Assembly (NCBI GenBank): GCA_025465355.1
Contig: JAODNN010000104.1
Span: 56,534 to 120,533 of the forward strand
Source: Blastococcus sp.
GTDB taxonomy: Bacteria; Actinomycetota; Actinomycetes; Mycobacteriales; Geodermatophilaceae
Direction: 5' to 3'
DNA: 64,000 bases
Shown: positions 22,625 to 30,940 of the stretch, one piece after another
How the letters are laid out: every line of letters begins with the position of its first letter
How positions within the stretch are numbered: position 1 is the first letter of the stretch
Made by a program: the position numbers and the translations under genes
The notes under the pieces: generated by a model
What the model saw: only the letters and a program-made list of their open reading frames with translations
Told to the model about the DNA's origin: nothing
The model's database searches: none

Positions 22625-24304
22625 CTAGAACCTGGCGGGTTCGGTGTAGCTCCCCCACTCGGCGCGCAGCGCGTCGCAGATCTCGCCCAGCGTCGCCTCG
22701 GCACGGACGGCGTCGAGCATCGCCGGCAGCATGTTCGCGTCGGTGCGGCCCACCTCGACCATCCGCTCCACCGCGGCGCGCGCGGCGGCGTCGTCCCGGC
22801 CCTGCCGCCGCTCTGCGAGCTCAGCCTTCTGGTCGGTCTCGACCTGATGGCTGACCCGGAGGATGTCGAGGGTGTCGTGCGCGTCCACCGAGCCGGTGAG
22901 GGTGTTGACGCCGACGACCTTCTTGTCGCCCTTCTCGAGCGCCCGCTGGTAGACGAACGCGGCCTCCGCGATCTCACCGGTGAACCAGCCGTCCTCGATG
23001 CCGCGGAGGATCCCCGACGTCATGGTGCCGTCAGCGCTCATGTCCTTGATGCGGGCGAAGATCTCCTCCGCCTGCCGTTCGATGTCGTCGGTCAGTGCTT
23101 CGACGTACCAGGAACCCCCGAGCGGGTCGGCCACGTTCATGACCCCCGTCTCCTCCATGAGCACCTGCTGGGTGCGCAGCGCGATCTGGGCCGCCGTCGC
23201 GCTGGGGAGGGCGAGCACCTCGTCGAGGGCGTTCGTGTGCAGCGACTGGGTGCCGCCGAGGACGGCGGACAGGGCCTCCACCGCCGTCCGGACGATGTTG
23301 TTGTCCGGCTGCTGGGCAGTGAGCGAGACCCCGGCCGTCTGGGTGTGGAACCGCAGCTGCTGCGCCTTCTCCGTCGTCGCGCCGTAGACGTCGCGCAGCC
23401 ACCGCGCCCAGATCCGGCGGGCGGCGCGGAACTTGGCGATCTCCTCGAAGAAGTCGACGTGTGCGTCGAAGAAGAACGAGAGGCCGGGCGCGAACTGCTC
23501 GATGTCCAGGCCGCGGGAGCGCCCCAGCTCGACGTAGGCGAACCCGTCCGCCAGCGTGTAGGCCAGCTCCTGCGCGGCCGTCGAGCCCGCCTCCCGGATG
23601 TGGTAGCCGGAGACCGAGATCGGCTTGTAGGCCGGGATGTGCTCGGCGCAGTACTCCATGAGGTCGCCGATCAGCCGCAGATGCGGCTCGGGCGCGAACA
23701 GCCACTCCTTCTGGGCGATGTACTCCTTGAAGATGTCGGTCTGCAGGGTGCCGTTGAGCTTCCCGAGGTCGACGCCCTGCCGTTCGGCTGCGACCAGGTA
23801 CATGCAGAACACCGGGACCGCCGGGCCGCTGATCGTCATGGACGTCGTCGTCGCGTCAAGCGGTATGCCGTCGAAGAGCACGTCCATGTCGGCCGCCGAG
23901 TCGATGGCGACCCCGCAGTGCCCCACCTCACCCAGGGCTCGCGGGTCATCGGAGTCCTTGCCCATGAGGGTGGGCATGTCGAAGGCGACGGAGAGCCCGC
24001 CCCCGCCCTCGGCCAGGATCATCTTGTAACGCTCGTTGGTCTGCCGCGCGTTGCCGAAGCCCGCGAACTGCCGGATGGTCCAGGCGCGGCCCCGGTACCC
24101 GGTGGCGTGCAGGCCACGCGTGAACGGGAACTCACCCGGATAGCCGATCCGCTCGAAACCGGGGACGGCCGACTCGTCGGCCGGCCCGTAGACGGGGTCG
24201 ACGGTCACCCCCGAGAGCGTCGTGAAGTCCGCATCCCGGACGCGCCCCCCGGCCAGTGCCGCGTCGTACCGCTGCTGCCACCGCTGCCGCGCGTCCAGAG
24301 TCAT
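22625..24304 (-). CDS. icmA: Isobutyryl-CoA mutase large subunit (IcmA type)
   Basis: A 559-aa member of the methylmalonyl-CoA mutase family, lacking a C-terminal B12-binding domain. Residues that separate the mutases point to isobutyryl-CoA mutase: Phe at position 80 (TIRQFAGFG) and Gln at position 198 (YIAQKEWLF), where methylmalonyl-CoA mutase has Tyr and Arg. It would interconvert isobutyryl- and n-butyryl-CoA with a separate small B12 subunit, which is not in this window. The ATG at 24304 has no ribosome binding site but a TAGTAT -10 box 6 nt upstream, inside a palindrome, and follows marR by 22 bp. Confidence 0.88.
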   Translation of the reverse strand: MTLDARQRWQQRYDAALAGGRVRDADFTTLSGVTVDPVYGPADESAVPGFERIGYPGEFPFTRGLHATGYRGRAWTIRQFAGFGNARQTNERYKMILAEGGGGLSVAFDMPTLMGKDSDDPRALGEVGHCGVAIDSAADMDVLFDGIPLDATTTSMTISGPAVPVFCMYLVAAERQGVDLGKLNGTLQTDIFKEYIAQKEWLFAPEPHLRLIGDLMEYCAEHIPAYKPISVSGYHIREAGSTAAQELAYTLADGFAYVELGRSRGLDIEQFAPGLSFFFDAHVDFFEEIAKFRAARRIWARWLRDVYGATTEKAQQLRFHTQTAGVSLTAQQPDNNIVRTAVEALSAVLGGTQSLHTNALDEVLALPSATAAQIALRTQQVLMEETGVMNVADPLGGSWYVEALTDDIERQAEEIFARIKDMSADGTMTSGILRGIEDGWFTGEIAEAAFVYQRALEKGDKKVVGVNTLTGSVDAHDTLDILRVSHQVETDQKAELAERRQGRDDAAARAAVERMVEVGRTDANMLPAMLDAVRAEATLGEICDALRAEWGSYTEPARF

Positions 24305-24308
24305 GCGC

Positions 24309-24332
24309 AGATACTAGGACGTCCAACTATCT
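24309..24332 (-). promoter_or_regulatory. MarR-type operator overlapping the leaderless icmA promoter
   Basis: A 24-bp near-perfect dyad made of 12-bp halves AGATAGTTGGAC and GTCCTAGTATCT (10 of 12 positions complementary) spans the marR stop codon and the icmA promoter. The -10 box TAGTAT (24316 to 24311) lies inside the right half, 6 nt before the icmA ATG. TTGGAC/GTCC dyads of this kind are common targets of MarR proteins, and marR is the adjacent gene, so direct control of icmA by it is the simplest reading. Confidence 0.6.
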
Positions 24333-24875
24333 TTCGTCGACGCCCGACCGGGGCAGTTCGGCCGGGTCGACCCCGGCGACGTCCCCGGCCCCCAGCCGCA
24401 CCCGCTTGAGCACCTCGAACAGGGTGTCGCGCTCGGCCTCGGGGAGGTCGCCCATGCCGAAGTCGAGCGCGGTGAGCGCCTCGGTGGCCACCTCGACGAC
24501 AGCGCGCCCGCGGCCGGTGATTCCCGCCAGCACCCCGCGGCCGTCGTTCGGATTCGGCCGCCGGTCCACATAGCCGGCGCCGACCAGCCGGTCGATCGCA
24601 TTGGTGACGCTGGTCGGGTGGACCATCAGCCGGCTGCCGATGACCTTGAGCGGGAGCTCGCCGGCCCGGCTGAAGGTGAGCAGCACCAGCACCTCGTACC
24701 GGGCGAAGGTGAGCTGGTGCGGCCGGAGCACCTCGTCGAAGCGGGCAAGCAGGATCTGCTGCACCCGGAACACCGACGTCGCCGCGCGCATGGCCGACGC
24801 CGGGCCGAAGCGCTGCTCCCATGTCTGCGCGGCGCGCTCGATCGGGTCGAAGGGCAACCCCAGCGGTCGAACCAT
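24327..24875 (-). CDS. MarR-family transcriptional regulator
   Basis: A 182-aa winged-helix DNA-binding protein. The recognition region is LPLKVIGSRLMVHPTSVTNAIDRLVGAGYVDRRPNPNDGRG, typical of MarR (helix-turn-helix near residues 75-100, then the wing with DGR). The N-terminal 35 residues and C-terminal 45 should form the dimer interface. It ends 22 bp before icmA, with a MarR-like dyad between and over its stop codon, so it probably controls icmA and may respond to an acyl-CoA or branched acid. The ATG at 24875 has a TAGCGT -10 box 7 nt upstream and no ribosome binding site, again suggesting a leaderless message. Confidence 0.9.
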   Translation of the reverse strand: MVRPLGLPFDPIERAAQTWEQRFGPASAMRAATSVFRVQQILLARFDEVLRPHQLTFARYEVLVLLTFSRAGELPLKVIGSRLMVHPTSVTNAIDRLVGAGYVDRRPNPNDGRGVLAGITGRGRAVVEVATEALTALDFGMGDLPEAERDTLFEVLKRVRLGAGDVAGVDPAELPRSGVDER

Positions 24876-25014
24876 GCGGCGAACGCTACCGGCCCCCTCC
24901 CCCGCATCGAGATCGGTTCCGGACCGGCATCACCCGTGCGGGACATCGGCCTGTAGAGACGCGCGGCTCGCCGGGCCGCCCACCGGCACCCGCTCCAGAG
25001 CCCCGCGTCGGGGG

Positions 25015-25305
25015 CTAGCCGATCTGGCCGTGCTCCTCGAGCCAGGTCCGGAGCGGGTCGAGATCACCGGTGAGCTGACCCTCCTGCAGTACCGCTCTCC
25101 CCCGGTCGGGATGGTCCGCCAGCTCGACCTCGTAGCGGAACGCGTCGGGGTGCAGCGGCGCGCCGGCGGCCGCACCCCACGGCAGGCCGTCGACGGCCGC
25201 CTCCACCCGCCTCGCCTGGTCGGCCGGCAGCTCCGCCGTGTCGAGCTCCGCCCCGAAGGGGATGTTCCCTGCAAAGCCGCCGACGCGACGGATCCGGATG
25301 CGCAC
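25015..25305 (-). CDS. Emfourin-like protealysin inhibitor
   Basis: A 96-aa small protein that resembles emfourin, the cytosolic inhibitor of M4 proteases first described beside protealysin in Serratia. The family signature is a basic N-terminal strand followed by GGFAG, a LDTAELP stretch and a D.F.Y.V beta-strand region, all seen here in order. The GTG at 25305 lies 3 nt after the stop of the M4 protease gene, so both are co-transcribed, as expected for an enzyme-inhibitor pair. No signal peptide is present, consistent with an intracellular role. Confidence 0.82.
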   Translation of the reverse strand: MRIRIRRVGGFAGNIPFGAELDTAELPADQARRVEAAVDGLPWGAAAGAPLHPDAFRYEVELADHPDRGRAVLQEGQLTGDLDPLRTWLEEHGQIG

Positions 25306-25308
25306 GGC

Positions 25309-26346
25309 TCAGAGTGGCACCTTCACCGTGTCCCACGCTGCGCTGACGGCGTCGGCCTCGGCACCCTGCTGCCCGTAGGCCTGTTGGGCGTTGGCCAGTG
25401 TGAGGCGGGCGAACTCCTGGAAGGTCGCCGTCGGGTTGAGCCGGTTGTCGCGGAGCGTCGCGTACCAGATCGGGCCCGCGGCGTCCCAGGCATTGCCGCC
25501 CAGCTTGCTCGACACCAGGTAGAACGCCCGGTTCGGGATGCCGGAGTTCGTGTGGACGTCGCCCCCGGGCACGTACCCGTCCATGTCGGCGGGCTGGTCG
25601 TCATGCGGGTTGGCCTGCCCCGGATCCTTCATCGACCGCAGCGCCGGCTGCAGCGCCGGGCCCACGATGTCGGCACCGATCAGCCAGTCGGAGGTCTCCG
25701 AGTCCAGCCCGAGCGCGCGTTGCTTGACCTGGATGCCGAAGACGTCCGAGATCGACTCGTTGAGCGCACCTGACTGCCCGGAGTACACGAGATTGGCCTC
25801 GTACTGGGTCACCCCGTGGGTGAGCTCGTGACCGATGACGTCGATCCCCGCCGTCGTCCGCGTGAGGAACTGACCGTCCCCGTCGCCGAAGAACATGGCG
25901 TGACCGTCCCAGAAGGCGTTGGGGTAGTCCTGCCCGAAGTGGATGCAGCCGTTCAGGGATCTGCCCTGGCCGTCGACGGAGTCCCGTTGGAACGTCGCCC
26001 AGTAGTACTCGTAGGTGTGGCCCAGGCCGTCGTAGGCCTCGTTGATCGCGACGTCGTCGACCGCGGCCTGCCCCTCGGCGCGAATCACGGTCCCGAGCGA
26101 CTGGTTGCTGCCATTCTGCTGGTCGTAGATCGTCCGGTGCGACTGCCCGCCGATGCGGGCGAACGTGACGCGGGCCGCGGTGCGGCCGCCGATCCGGGCC
26201 GCGGACTCCGCACGGGCGATGCGGAATCTGTTGTCGAGCGCCATCGCGTCCAGCGCCGCCGCGCGCACCGCGGCATCGTCGGATCTCGCGAGCTTGTCCA
26301 GCAGCGACGCCGGCAGGATGCATCTCATCGGGTCGTGGTCACGCAT
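25309..26346 (-). CDS. Protealysin-like M4 metalloprotease without signal peptide
   Basis: A 345-aa thermolysin-family (M4) zinc protease. The short propeptide (about residues 8-45, beginning RCILPASLLDKLA) replaces the long one of secreted thermolysins, and no signal peptide is seen; both traits mark the protealysin subgroup. Catalytic residues are HELTH with the downstream Glu in GALNESISDVFG, and the transition-state His in DVHTNSGIPNRAFYL. The ATG at 26346 has GGGGGAA upstream. The emfourin-like inhibitor gene follows by 3 nt. Protealysins act in or leave the cell by unclear routes; substrate not predictable. Confidence 0.92.
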   Translation of the reverse strand: MRDHDPMRCILPASLLDKLARSDDAAVRAAALDAMALDNRFRIARAESAARIGGRTAARVTFARIGGQSHRTIYDQQNGSNQSLGTVIRAEGQAAVDDVAINEAYDGLGHTYEYYWATFQRDSVDGQGRSLNGCIHFGQDYPNAFWDGHAMFFGDGDGQFLTRTTAGIDVIGHELTHGVTQYEANLVYSGQSGALNESISDVFGIQVKQRALGLDSETSDWLIGADIVGPALQPALRSMKDPGQANPHDDQPADMDGYVPGGDVHTNSGIPNRAFYLVSSKLGGNAWDAAGPIWYATLRDNRLNPTATFQEFARLTLANAQQAYGQQGAEADAVSAAWDTVKVPL

Positions 26347-26441
26347 GTCGTTCCCCCAGCTCTGAGGCCGTGCCCGAGCCCGCCGACGAACCCGTGGCTG
26401 GGAGGTACCCGACCGTGGATCCGACGCACTGTCAACGGGTC

Positions 26442-27911
26442 TCAGCGCACCGGCGGCCGCAGCGGAGGCACGTGCCGCACGCCGAACACCTCGCGCAGCG
26501 CGACCCGTGCCGCGAGGTCCCCGCACATCCCGTGCACCGCCGGTCCGGGCGGGGTCGCGGCCGAGGCCAGGTAGACGCCGTCGACGGGCGTCTTGTAGGT
26601 GTTCCACCGCGGCACCGGCCGGGCCAGCATCTGCCGCAGGGAGGGCACGCCGTTGGAGATGTCCCCGCCGACGTGGTTGGGGTTCCACCGCTCCATCTGG
26701 CGGGCGTTCTTGGTGACCCGCTCGACCACCGTGTCGCGGAATCCCGGCGCGAACCGCTCGATCTGGGCCTCGATGGCAGCGGTCATGTCGACGTCGGAGC
26801 CGTTGGGGACGTGCACGTAGGCCCAGAGGATGTGCCCGCCGTCCGGCGTCCGGGTCGGATCGGCCACGGTCGGCTGGACGGCCAGCACGTACGGGTTGTC
26901 GGCGACGCGGCCCGCGGCGGGTGCCGCCTCCCCCTCGACGGTCTCCTCCATCGTCCCGGCCAGGTGCAGGGTGCCCGCGCGGCGGGCGTCGGGGTTGGTC
27001 CAGGGCACCGGCTCGGAGAGCGCCCAGTCCACCTTGAACACCCCGGGCCCGTGCTTGTAACGGGCCACCCAGCGCCGGTAGCCCTCGTTCACCCGGTCTC
27101 CGGCCATCGCCACGAAGGCACCCGGGGTGGTGTCCAGCAGCACCGCCGGCACGCCGTCGAACTCCCGCAGGTCGGTGACCTCGTGGCCGGTGATCACCTC
27201 GCCGCCCTGCTCCTCCAGCGCGGTGATCATCGCGTCGGCCAGCCGTTGCGAGCCCCCCTCGATCAGCGGCCAGCCCACGTGGTGCGCCAGCAGAGTGAGG
27301 AGCATCCCGAGGCCCCCGGTCAGTGGGCTGGTGAGGTCGAGCATGCCGTGCGCGGCCGCCCCGGCGATCAGCGCCCGCGCCTCCTCCGTCCGGAACCGGC
27401 GCTCGGCCAGCCAGCGCACGTTGGGCAGCGCGTTGACCCCGAAATGGGTGATCGCCCCGACGCTGCGTGTCGGCGGCCGGCGCAACCGGCTGGTCAGGAA
27501 GAAGTCGACGACGTCCTGGCCGTGCTCGACCAGGGGGCCGAACAGCCGCCGGTAGGCGTCCGCGTCGGCGCCGAGCCCGGCGGCCGTCTCCTCCAGGGAG
27601 CGCCGCGCGAGCGCCGCCCGGCCGCCGTCGAGGGGATGGGCGAAGCAGATCTCCGGCTGCACCAGTCGCACGCCCCGGGCAGCCAGGTCGAACTCGCGGA
27701 AGAACGGCGCCGCCGCGGCCATCGGCTGCACGCTCGAGCAGACGTCGTGACGGTAACCAGGACGGGTGAGCTCCTCGGTGCGCGTCCCGCCACCGGGCCG
27801 GTCGGCCTGCTCGACCACCTGGACCCGCATACCCGCGGCGGCCAGGCGAAGAGCGCCGGCCAGGCCGTTGGGCCCCGACCCGACGACGACCGCGTCCGGT
27901 TTCCCGTTCAC
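26442..27911 (-). CDS. FAD-dependent oxidoreductase (phytoene-desaturase/PYROXD2-like)
   Basis: A 489-aa flavoprotein. The N-terminal dinucleotide fold is clear: AVVVGSGPNGLAGALRLAAAG followed by the Glu of VVEQADRPGGG, the extended CrtI-type fingerprint. The C-terminus has the matching FAD motif (DGVYLASAATPPGPAVHGMCG). It resembles PYROXD2-like and CrtI-like desaturases and amine oxidases, but no carotenoid genes are nearby, so I do not assign a carotenoid role. I start at the GTG at 27911, which begins directly at the fingerprint; the longer frame overlaps meaB. Transcription could continue from meaB, 37 bp upstream. Confidence 0.85.
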   Translation of the reverse strand: MNGKPDAVVVGSGPNGLAGALRLAAAGMRVQVVEQADRPGGGTRTEELTRPGYRHDVCSSVQPMAAAAPFFREFDLAARGVRLVQPEICFAHPLDGGRAALARRSLEETAAGLGADADAYRRLFGPLVEHGQDVVDFFLTSRLRRPPTRSVGAITHFGVNALPNVRWLAERRFRTEEARALIAGAAAHGMLDLTSPLTGGLGMLLTLLAHHVGWPLIEGGSQRLADAMITALEEQGGEVITGHEVTDLREFDGVPAVLLDTTPGAFVAMAGDRVNEGYRRWVARYKHGPGVFKVDWALSEPVPWTNPDARRAGTLHLAGTMEETVEGEAAPAAGRVADNPYVLAVQPTVADPTRTPDGGHILWAYVHVPNGSDVDMTAAIEAQIERFAPGFRDTVVERVTKNARQMERWNPNHVGGDISNGVPSLRQMLARPVPRWNTYKTPVDGVYLASAATPPGPAVHGMCGDLAARVALREVFGVRHVPPLRPPVR

Positions 27912-27948
27912 CCGCTCATCTTCGCGGTCCGGGGGACGAGCTGCCCGT

Positions 27949-28992
27949 TCAGAGCTGGTCGAGCAGGTCGTCCGCGGCGCGGTAGGGATCGGTGTCACCG
28001 GCGACGACCTGACCGGCGAGGCTGCTCAGGGCGGCCGAACCGTGGACGTCGCCCAGCCTGCCGCGCAGGGTGGCCAGCGCGATGGCCTCGATCTCGCGGG
28101 CGGCGCGTTCACTGCGCCGTCGCTGGCCCTCGCCCGAGGACTCCAGCCACTCGCGGTGCTCCTCGACCTTGGCCAGCACCGCGTCGATGCCGTTGTCGGT
28201 CTCGCGGGAGGCCACCGTCCGGCAGATCGGCGGCCGCCAGCCACCGGCCTCGGAGTGCCGGCCGCCGAGGGACTGCATGTACCGCAGGTCGCGCACCGTC
28301 TGGTCGGCGCCGTCCCGGTCGGCCTTGTTGACGACGAACACGTCGGCGACCTCGAGGATCCCGGCCTTGGCCGCCTGGATGCCGTCGCCCATGCCCGGCG
28401 CGACGAGCACCAGGGTGGTGTCGGCCAGCGAGGCGATCTCCAGCTCCGACTGCCCGACGCCGACGGTCTCGATCAGGACGACGTCACAGCCGGCGGCATC
28501 GAGGACCCGCAGGGCCTGCGGCGTGGACCAGGCCAGGCCGCCCAGGTGCCCGCGGGAGGCCATCGACCGGATGTAGACGCCGCTGTCGCCGGCGTGGTCC
28601 TGCATCCGGACCCGGTCACCCAGCAGCGCGCCACCGGAGAAGGGGGACGACGGGTCGACCGCCAGCACGCCGACCCGCTTGCCCGCCGTCCGCAGCGCGC
28701 GGACCAGGGCCGTCGTCGTGGTCGACTTGCCGACCCCGGGCGAGCCGGTGAGCCCGATGACCTGCGCGTGCCCGGTGTGCGGGGCAAGCGCCTCGGCTAC
28801 CTCGCGCAGCGCGGGGCTGGCGTCCTCGACGAGCGAGATCAGGCGCGCCACCGAGCGCGCGTCGCCCTTCCGGGCGCCGTCCACCAGCGCCGGTACGTCA
28901 GCCGCCCGGCGGGAGCGGCGGGTGTGTCGTGGCCCGGTCGGGGCGGCGGGGGCCGGCGTCTGGACGGCCGTGCTGTCGGGAGTGTCGGTCAC
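27949..28992 (-). CDS. meaB: MeaB/ArgK-type GTPase chaperone of acyl-CoA mutases
   Basis: A 347-aa G3E-family GTPase that gates cofactor loading and protects B12-dependent mutases. After a Pro/Thr/Ala-rich N-terminus come the P-loop [14 protein letters not shown], the metal-binding [22 protein letters not shown] region, the DxxG-like ETVGVGQSE and the base-specific NKAD. The GTG at 28992 overlaps the thiolase stop as GTGA, so both should be translated together. Likely clients in this window are IcmA (22625-24304) and ethylmalonyl-CoA mutase (42516-44534). Confidence 0.94.
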   Translation of the reverse strand: MTDTPDSTAVQTPAPAAPTGPRHTRRSRRAADVPALVDGARKGDARSVARLISLVEDASPALREVAEALAPHTGHAQVIGLTGSPGVGKSTTTTALVRALRTAGKRVGVLAVDPSSPFSGGALLGDRVRMQDHAGDSGVYIRSMASRGHLGGLAWSTPQALRVLDAAGCDVVLIETVGVGQSELEIASLADTTLVLVAPGMGDGIQAAKAGILEVADVFVVNKADRDGADQTVRDLRYMQSLGGRHSEAGGWRPPICRTVASRETDNGIDAVLAKVEEHREWLESSGEGQRRRSERAAREIEAIALATLRGRLGDVHGSAALSSLAGQVVAGDTDPYRAADDLLDQL

Positions 28993-30179
28993 CCGCGGGC
29001 GGGCACGTGCAGGATCAACGCATCGCCCTGGCCCCCGCCGCCGCACAGGGCCGCCGCCCCGACACCGCCGCCGCGGCGGCCGAGCTCCAGGGCCAGGTGC
29101 AGCGCGATGCGGGCACCGCTCATGCCCACCGGGTGGCCGAGCGCGATGGCCCCGCCGTTGACGTTGACCTTCTCGGGGTCGATGCCCAGCTCACGGGTGG
29201 AGACGATGCCCACCGCGGCGAACGCCTCGTTGAGCTCGACGAGGTCGAGGTCCCTGGGGTCGATCCCCTCCCGCTCGCAGGCCTTGGCGATCGCCCGCGA
29301 CGGCTGGGTCTGCAGCGTGGCGTCCGGCCCGGCGACGACGCCGTGCGCGCCGATCTCGGCGAGCGGGGTGAGGCCCAGCTCGGCGGCCTTCTCCGCGCTC
29401 ATGACGACCACGGCGCACGCACCGTCGGAGATCTGCGAGGCCGACGCGGCGGTGATCGTGCCGTCCTTGGCGAAGGCGGGCTTGAGCCTGGACAGGCTCT
29501 CGACGGTCGTGTCGGCCCGGATTCCCTCGTCCTCGCGGAACTCGATCGGGTCACCCTTGCGCTGCGGGATGAACACCGGGGTGATCTCGTCGTCGAACAG
29601 GCCGTTCTTCTGCGCGGCGGCCGCCTTCTGGTGGCTGGCCGCGGCGAACTCGTCCTGCTCCTCGCGGGTCAGCCCGTACCGGCTGTTGGCCTCCTCGGTG
29701 AGAGCGCCCATGGCCACCTGGTCGAAGGTGTCGGTCAGGCCGTCGTGCGCCATGGAGTCGATCAGCGTGGTGTCGCCGTACTTGGTGCCCGTGCGGGAGT
29801 TGGCCAGCAGATGCGGCGCCTGAGTCATGGACTCCATGCCGCCGGCCACCACGATGTCGAACTCGCCGGCGCGGATCAGCTGGTCGGCCAGGGCGATGGC
29901 GTCGATCCCGGAGAGGCAGACCTTGTTGAGCGTGAACGAGGGCACCGACATCGGGATGCCACCGGCGACCGCGGCCGGGCGGGCGGGGTTCTGGCCGGCC
30001 CCGGCCTGGATGACGTGGCCCATGATCACGTAGTCGACCTGGGCGCCGGAGATACCGGCCCGCTCGAGAGCTGCCTTGATGGCGATGCCGCCCAGGTCGG
30101 CCGCCGAGAAGTCCTTCAGCGAGCCGAGGAGCCGGCCCATCGGGGTGCGGGCGCCGCTGACGATGACCGAGCGGGACAT
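28989..30179 (-). CDS. Acetyl-CoA acetyltransferase (thiolase)
   Basis: A 396-aa type II thiolase. The acyl-accepting Cys is residue 88 in [11 protein letters not shown]; the other catalytic residues are the His in [16 protein letters not shown] and the Cys in [11 protein letters not shown]. The likely reaction is condensation of two acetyl-CoA to acetoacetyl-CoA, first step of the ethylmalonyl-CoA route, or the reverse in degradation. The ATG at 30179 has GGAGG 6 nt upstream. It is translationally coupled to meaB and divergent from the acyl-CoA epimerase gene. The M. tuberculosis equivalent in the same order is, from memory, fadA4. Confidence 0.95.
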   Translation of the reverse strand: MSRSVIVSGARTPMGRLLGSLKDFSAADLGGIAIKAALERAGISGAQVDYVIMGHVIQAGAGQNPARPAAVAGGIPMSVPSFTLNKVCLSGIDAIALADQLIRAGEFDIVVAGGMESMTQAPHLLANSRTGTKYGDTTLIDSMAHDGLTDTFDQVAMGALTEEANSRYGLTREEQDEFAAASHQKAAAAQKNGLFDDEITPVFIPQRKGDPIEFREDEGIRADTTVESLSRLKPAFAKDGTITAASASQISDGACAVVVMSAEKAAELGLTPLAEIGAHGVVAGPDATLQTQPSRAIAKACEREGIDPRDLDLVELNEAFAAVGIVSTRELGIDPEKVNVNGGAIALGHPVGMSGARIALHLALELGRRGGGVGAAALCGGGGQGDALILHVPARG

Positions 30180-30377
30180 GGAGGGCCTCCAGTGTCGGGT
30201 CGCCGACGCCGGCGACCGTGTCAACAGGGCAGACCGCGCGGACCGCGCGGTGTCGGGCTGCCGAACAGAATAGGACGATCGGACCAACGAGCCACCCGGC
30301 CCGGGATGCCGGGTGGGCGTCCGTGAGTCCGGCCACACCGATGTGACGTCTGAGACGTCTGGCGGCAGGATGCCCGC
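30180..30377. promoter_or_regulatory. Divergent promoter region of thiolase and epimerase genes
   Basis: On the minus strand TATTCT (30272 to 30267) is a good -10 box for the thiolase gene. A perfect 9-bp inverted repeat CCACCCGGC/GCCGGGTGG (30292-30316, 7-nt loop) covers the expected -35 area and could be an operator or leader hairpin. On the epimerase side, GACGTCTGA and GACGTCTGG stand head to tail at 30345-30362, each containing a GACGTC palindrome. Confidence 0.4.
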
Positions 30378-30833
30378 GTGACCACCGAGACCCCTGCCGG
30401 TCTGCCCGGCGAGCTGTTCACCACCATCGACCACGTCGGCATCGCCGTCCCTGACCTGGACGAGGCGATCGCCTTCTACGCGCAGGCCTTCGGCGTGCGC
30501 TCGGTGCACGAGGAGACCAACGAGGAGCAGGGCGTCCGCGAGGCGATGCTGGCCGTGGGCGACGGCGAGACCCGGATCCAGCTGCTCGCCCCGCTCACTC
30601 CCGAATCGACCATCGCGAAGTTCATCGGCCGCTCGGGCCCGGGGCTGCAGCAGCTCGCTTTCCGGGTCACCGACGTCGAGGCGGTCAGCGCCACGCTGCG
30701 CGAGCGCGGCCTGCGGCTGCTCTACGACACCCCGCGGCGCGGCACCGCCGGCAGCCGGGTCAACTTCGTCCACCCCAAGGACGCCGGCGGCGTGCTGGTC
30801 GAACTCGTCCAGCCCGCGGACACCGCGCACTGA
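30378..30833 (+). CDS. mce: Methylmalonyl/ethylmalonyl-CoA epimerase
   Basis: A 151-aa vicinal-oxygen-chelate enzyme. Two VOC repeats are seen: [23 protein letters not shown] and the second half starting [18 protein letters not shown], with metal ligands His in IDHVGIAV, Gln/His mid-protein and Glu in GVLVELVQP. It interconverts the R and S forms of methylmalonyl-CoA and, in ccr-containing bacteria, ethylmalonyl-CoA, bridging Ccr and Ecm. The GTG at 30378 is used. It is followed by ccrA after 107 bp, a gap containing an operator-like palindrome, so ccrA can be controlled separately. Confidence 0.92.
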   Translation: MTTETPAGLPGELFTTIDHVGIAVPDLDEAIAFYAQAFGVRSVHEETNEEQGVREAMLAVGDGETRIQLLAPLTPESTIAKFIGRSGPGLQQLAFRVTDVEAVSATLRERGLRLLYDTPRRGTAGSRVNFVHPKDAGGVLVELVQPADTAH

Positions 30834-30849
30834 CCGACTCGCCCCTCCG

Positions 30850-30865
30850 GTTACCCATCGGTAAC
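30850..30865. promoter_or_regulatory. Operator-like palindrome GTTACY-N4-GGTARC, copy 2 (ccrA)
   Basis: GTTACC CATC GGTAAC is a perfect 6-4-6 dyad, the best copy of four in the window. It ends 75 bp before the ccrA start, in the promoter region between the epimerase gene and ccrA. Its position suggests control of crotonyl-CoA carboxylase/reductase expression by a dimeric regulator. Confidence 0.6.
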
Positions 30866-30940
30866 ATCGCGCCGAATGCACTGCCCTAGGCCAGCCCGCC
30901 CGCTCCGCCATTACCACCGACGACGACCCGGGAGACCCGC

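Noticed and set aside
21580..22977. 465-codon version of the thioredoxin protein
   Set aside because: The N-terminal 143 codons overlap the icmA gene out of frame and are low-complexity; the ATG at 22548 gives a sensible start.
22625..24304. Methylmalonyl-CoA mutase identity for this gene
   Set aside because: Phe80 and Gln198 and the absence of a B12 domain fit isobutyryl-CoA mutase; the Tyr/Arg pair of methylmalonyl-CoA mutase is missing.
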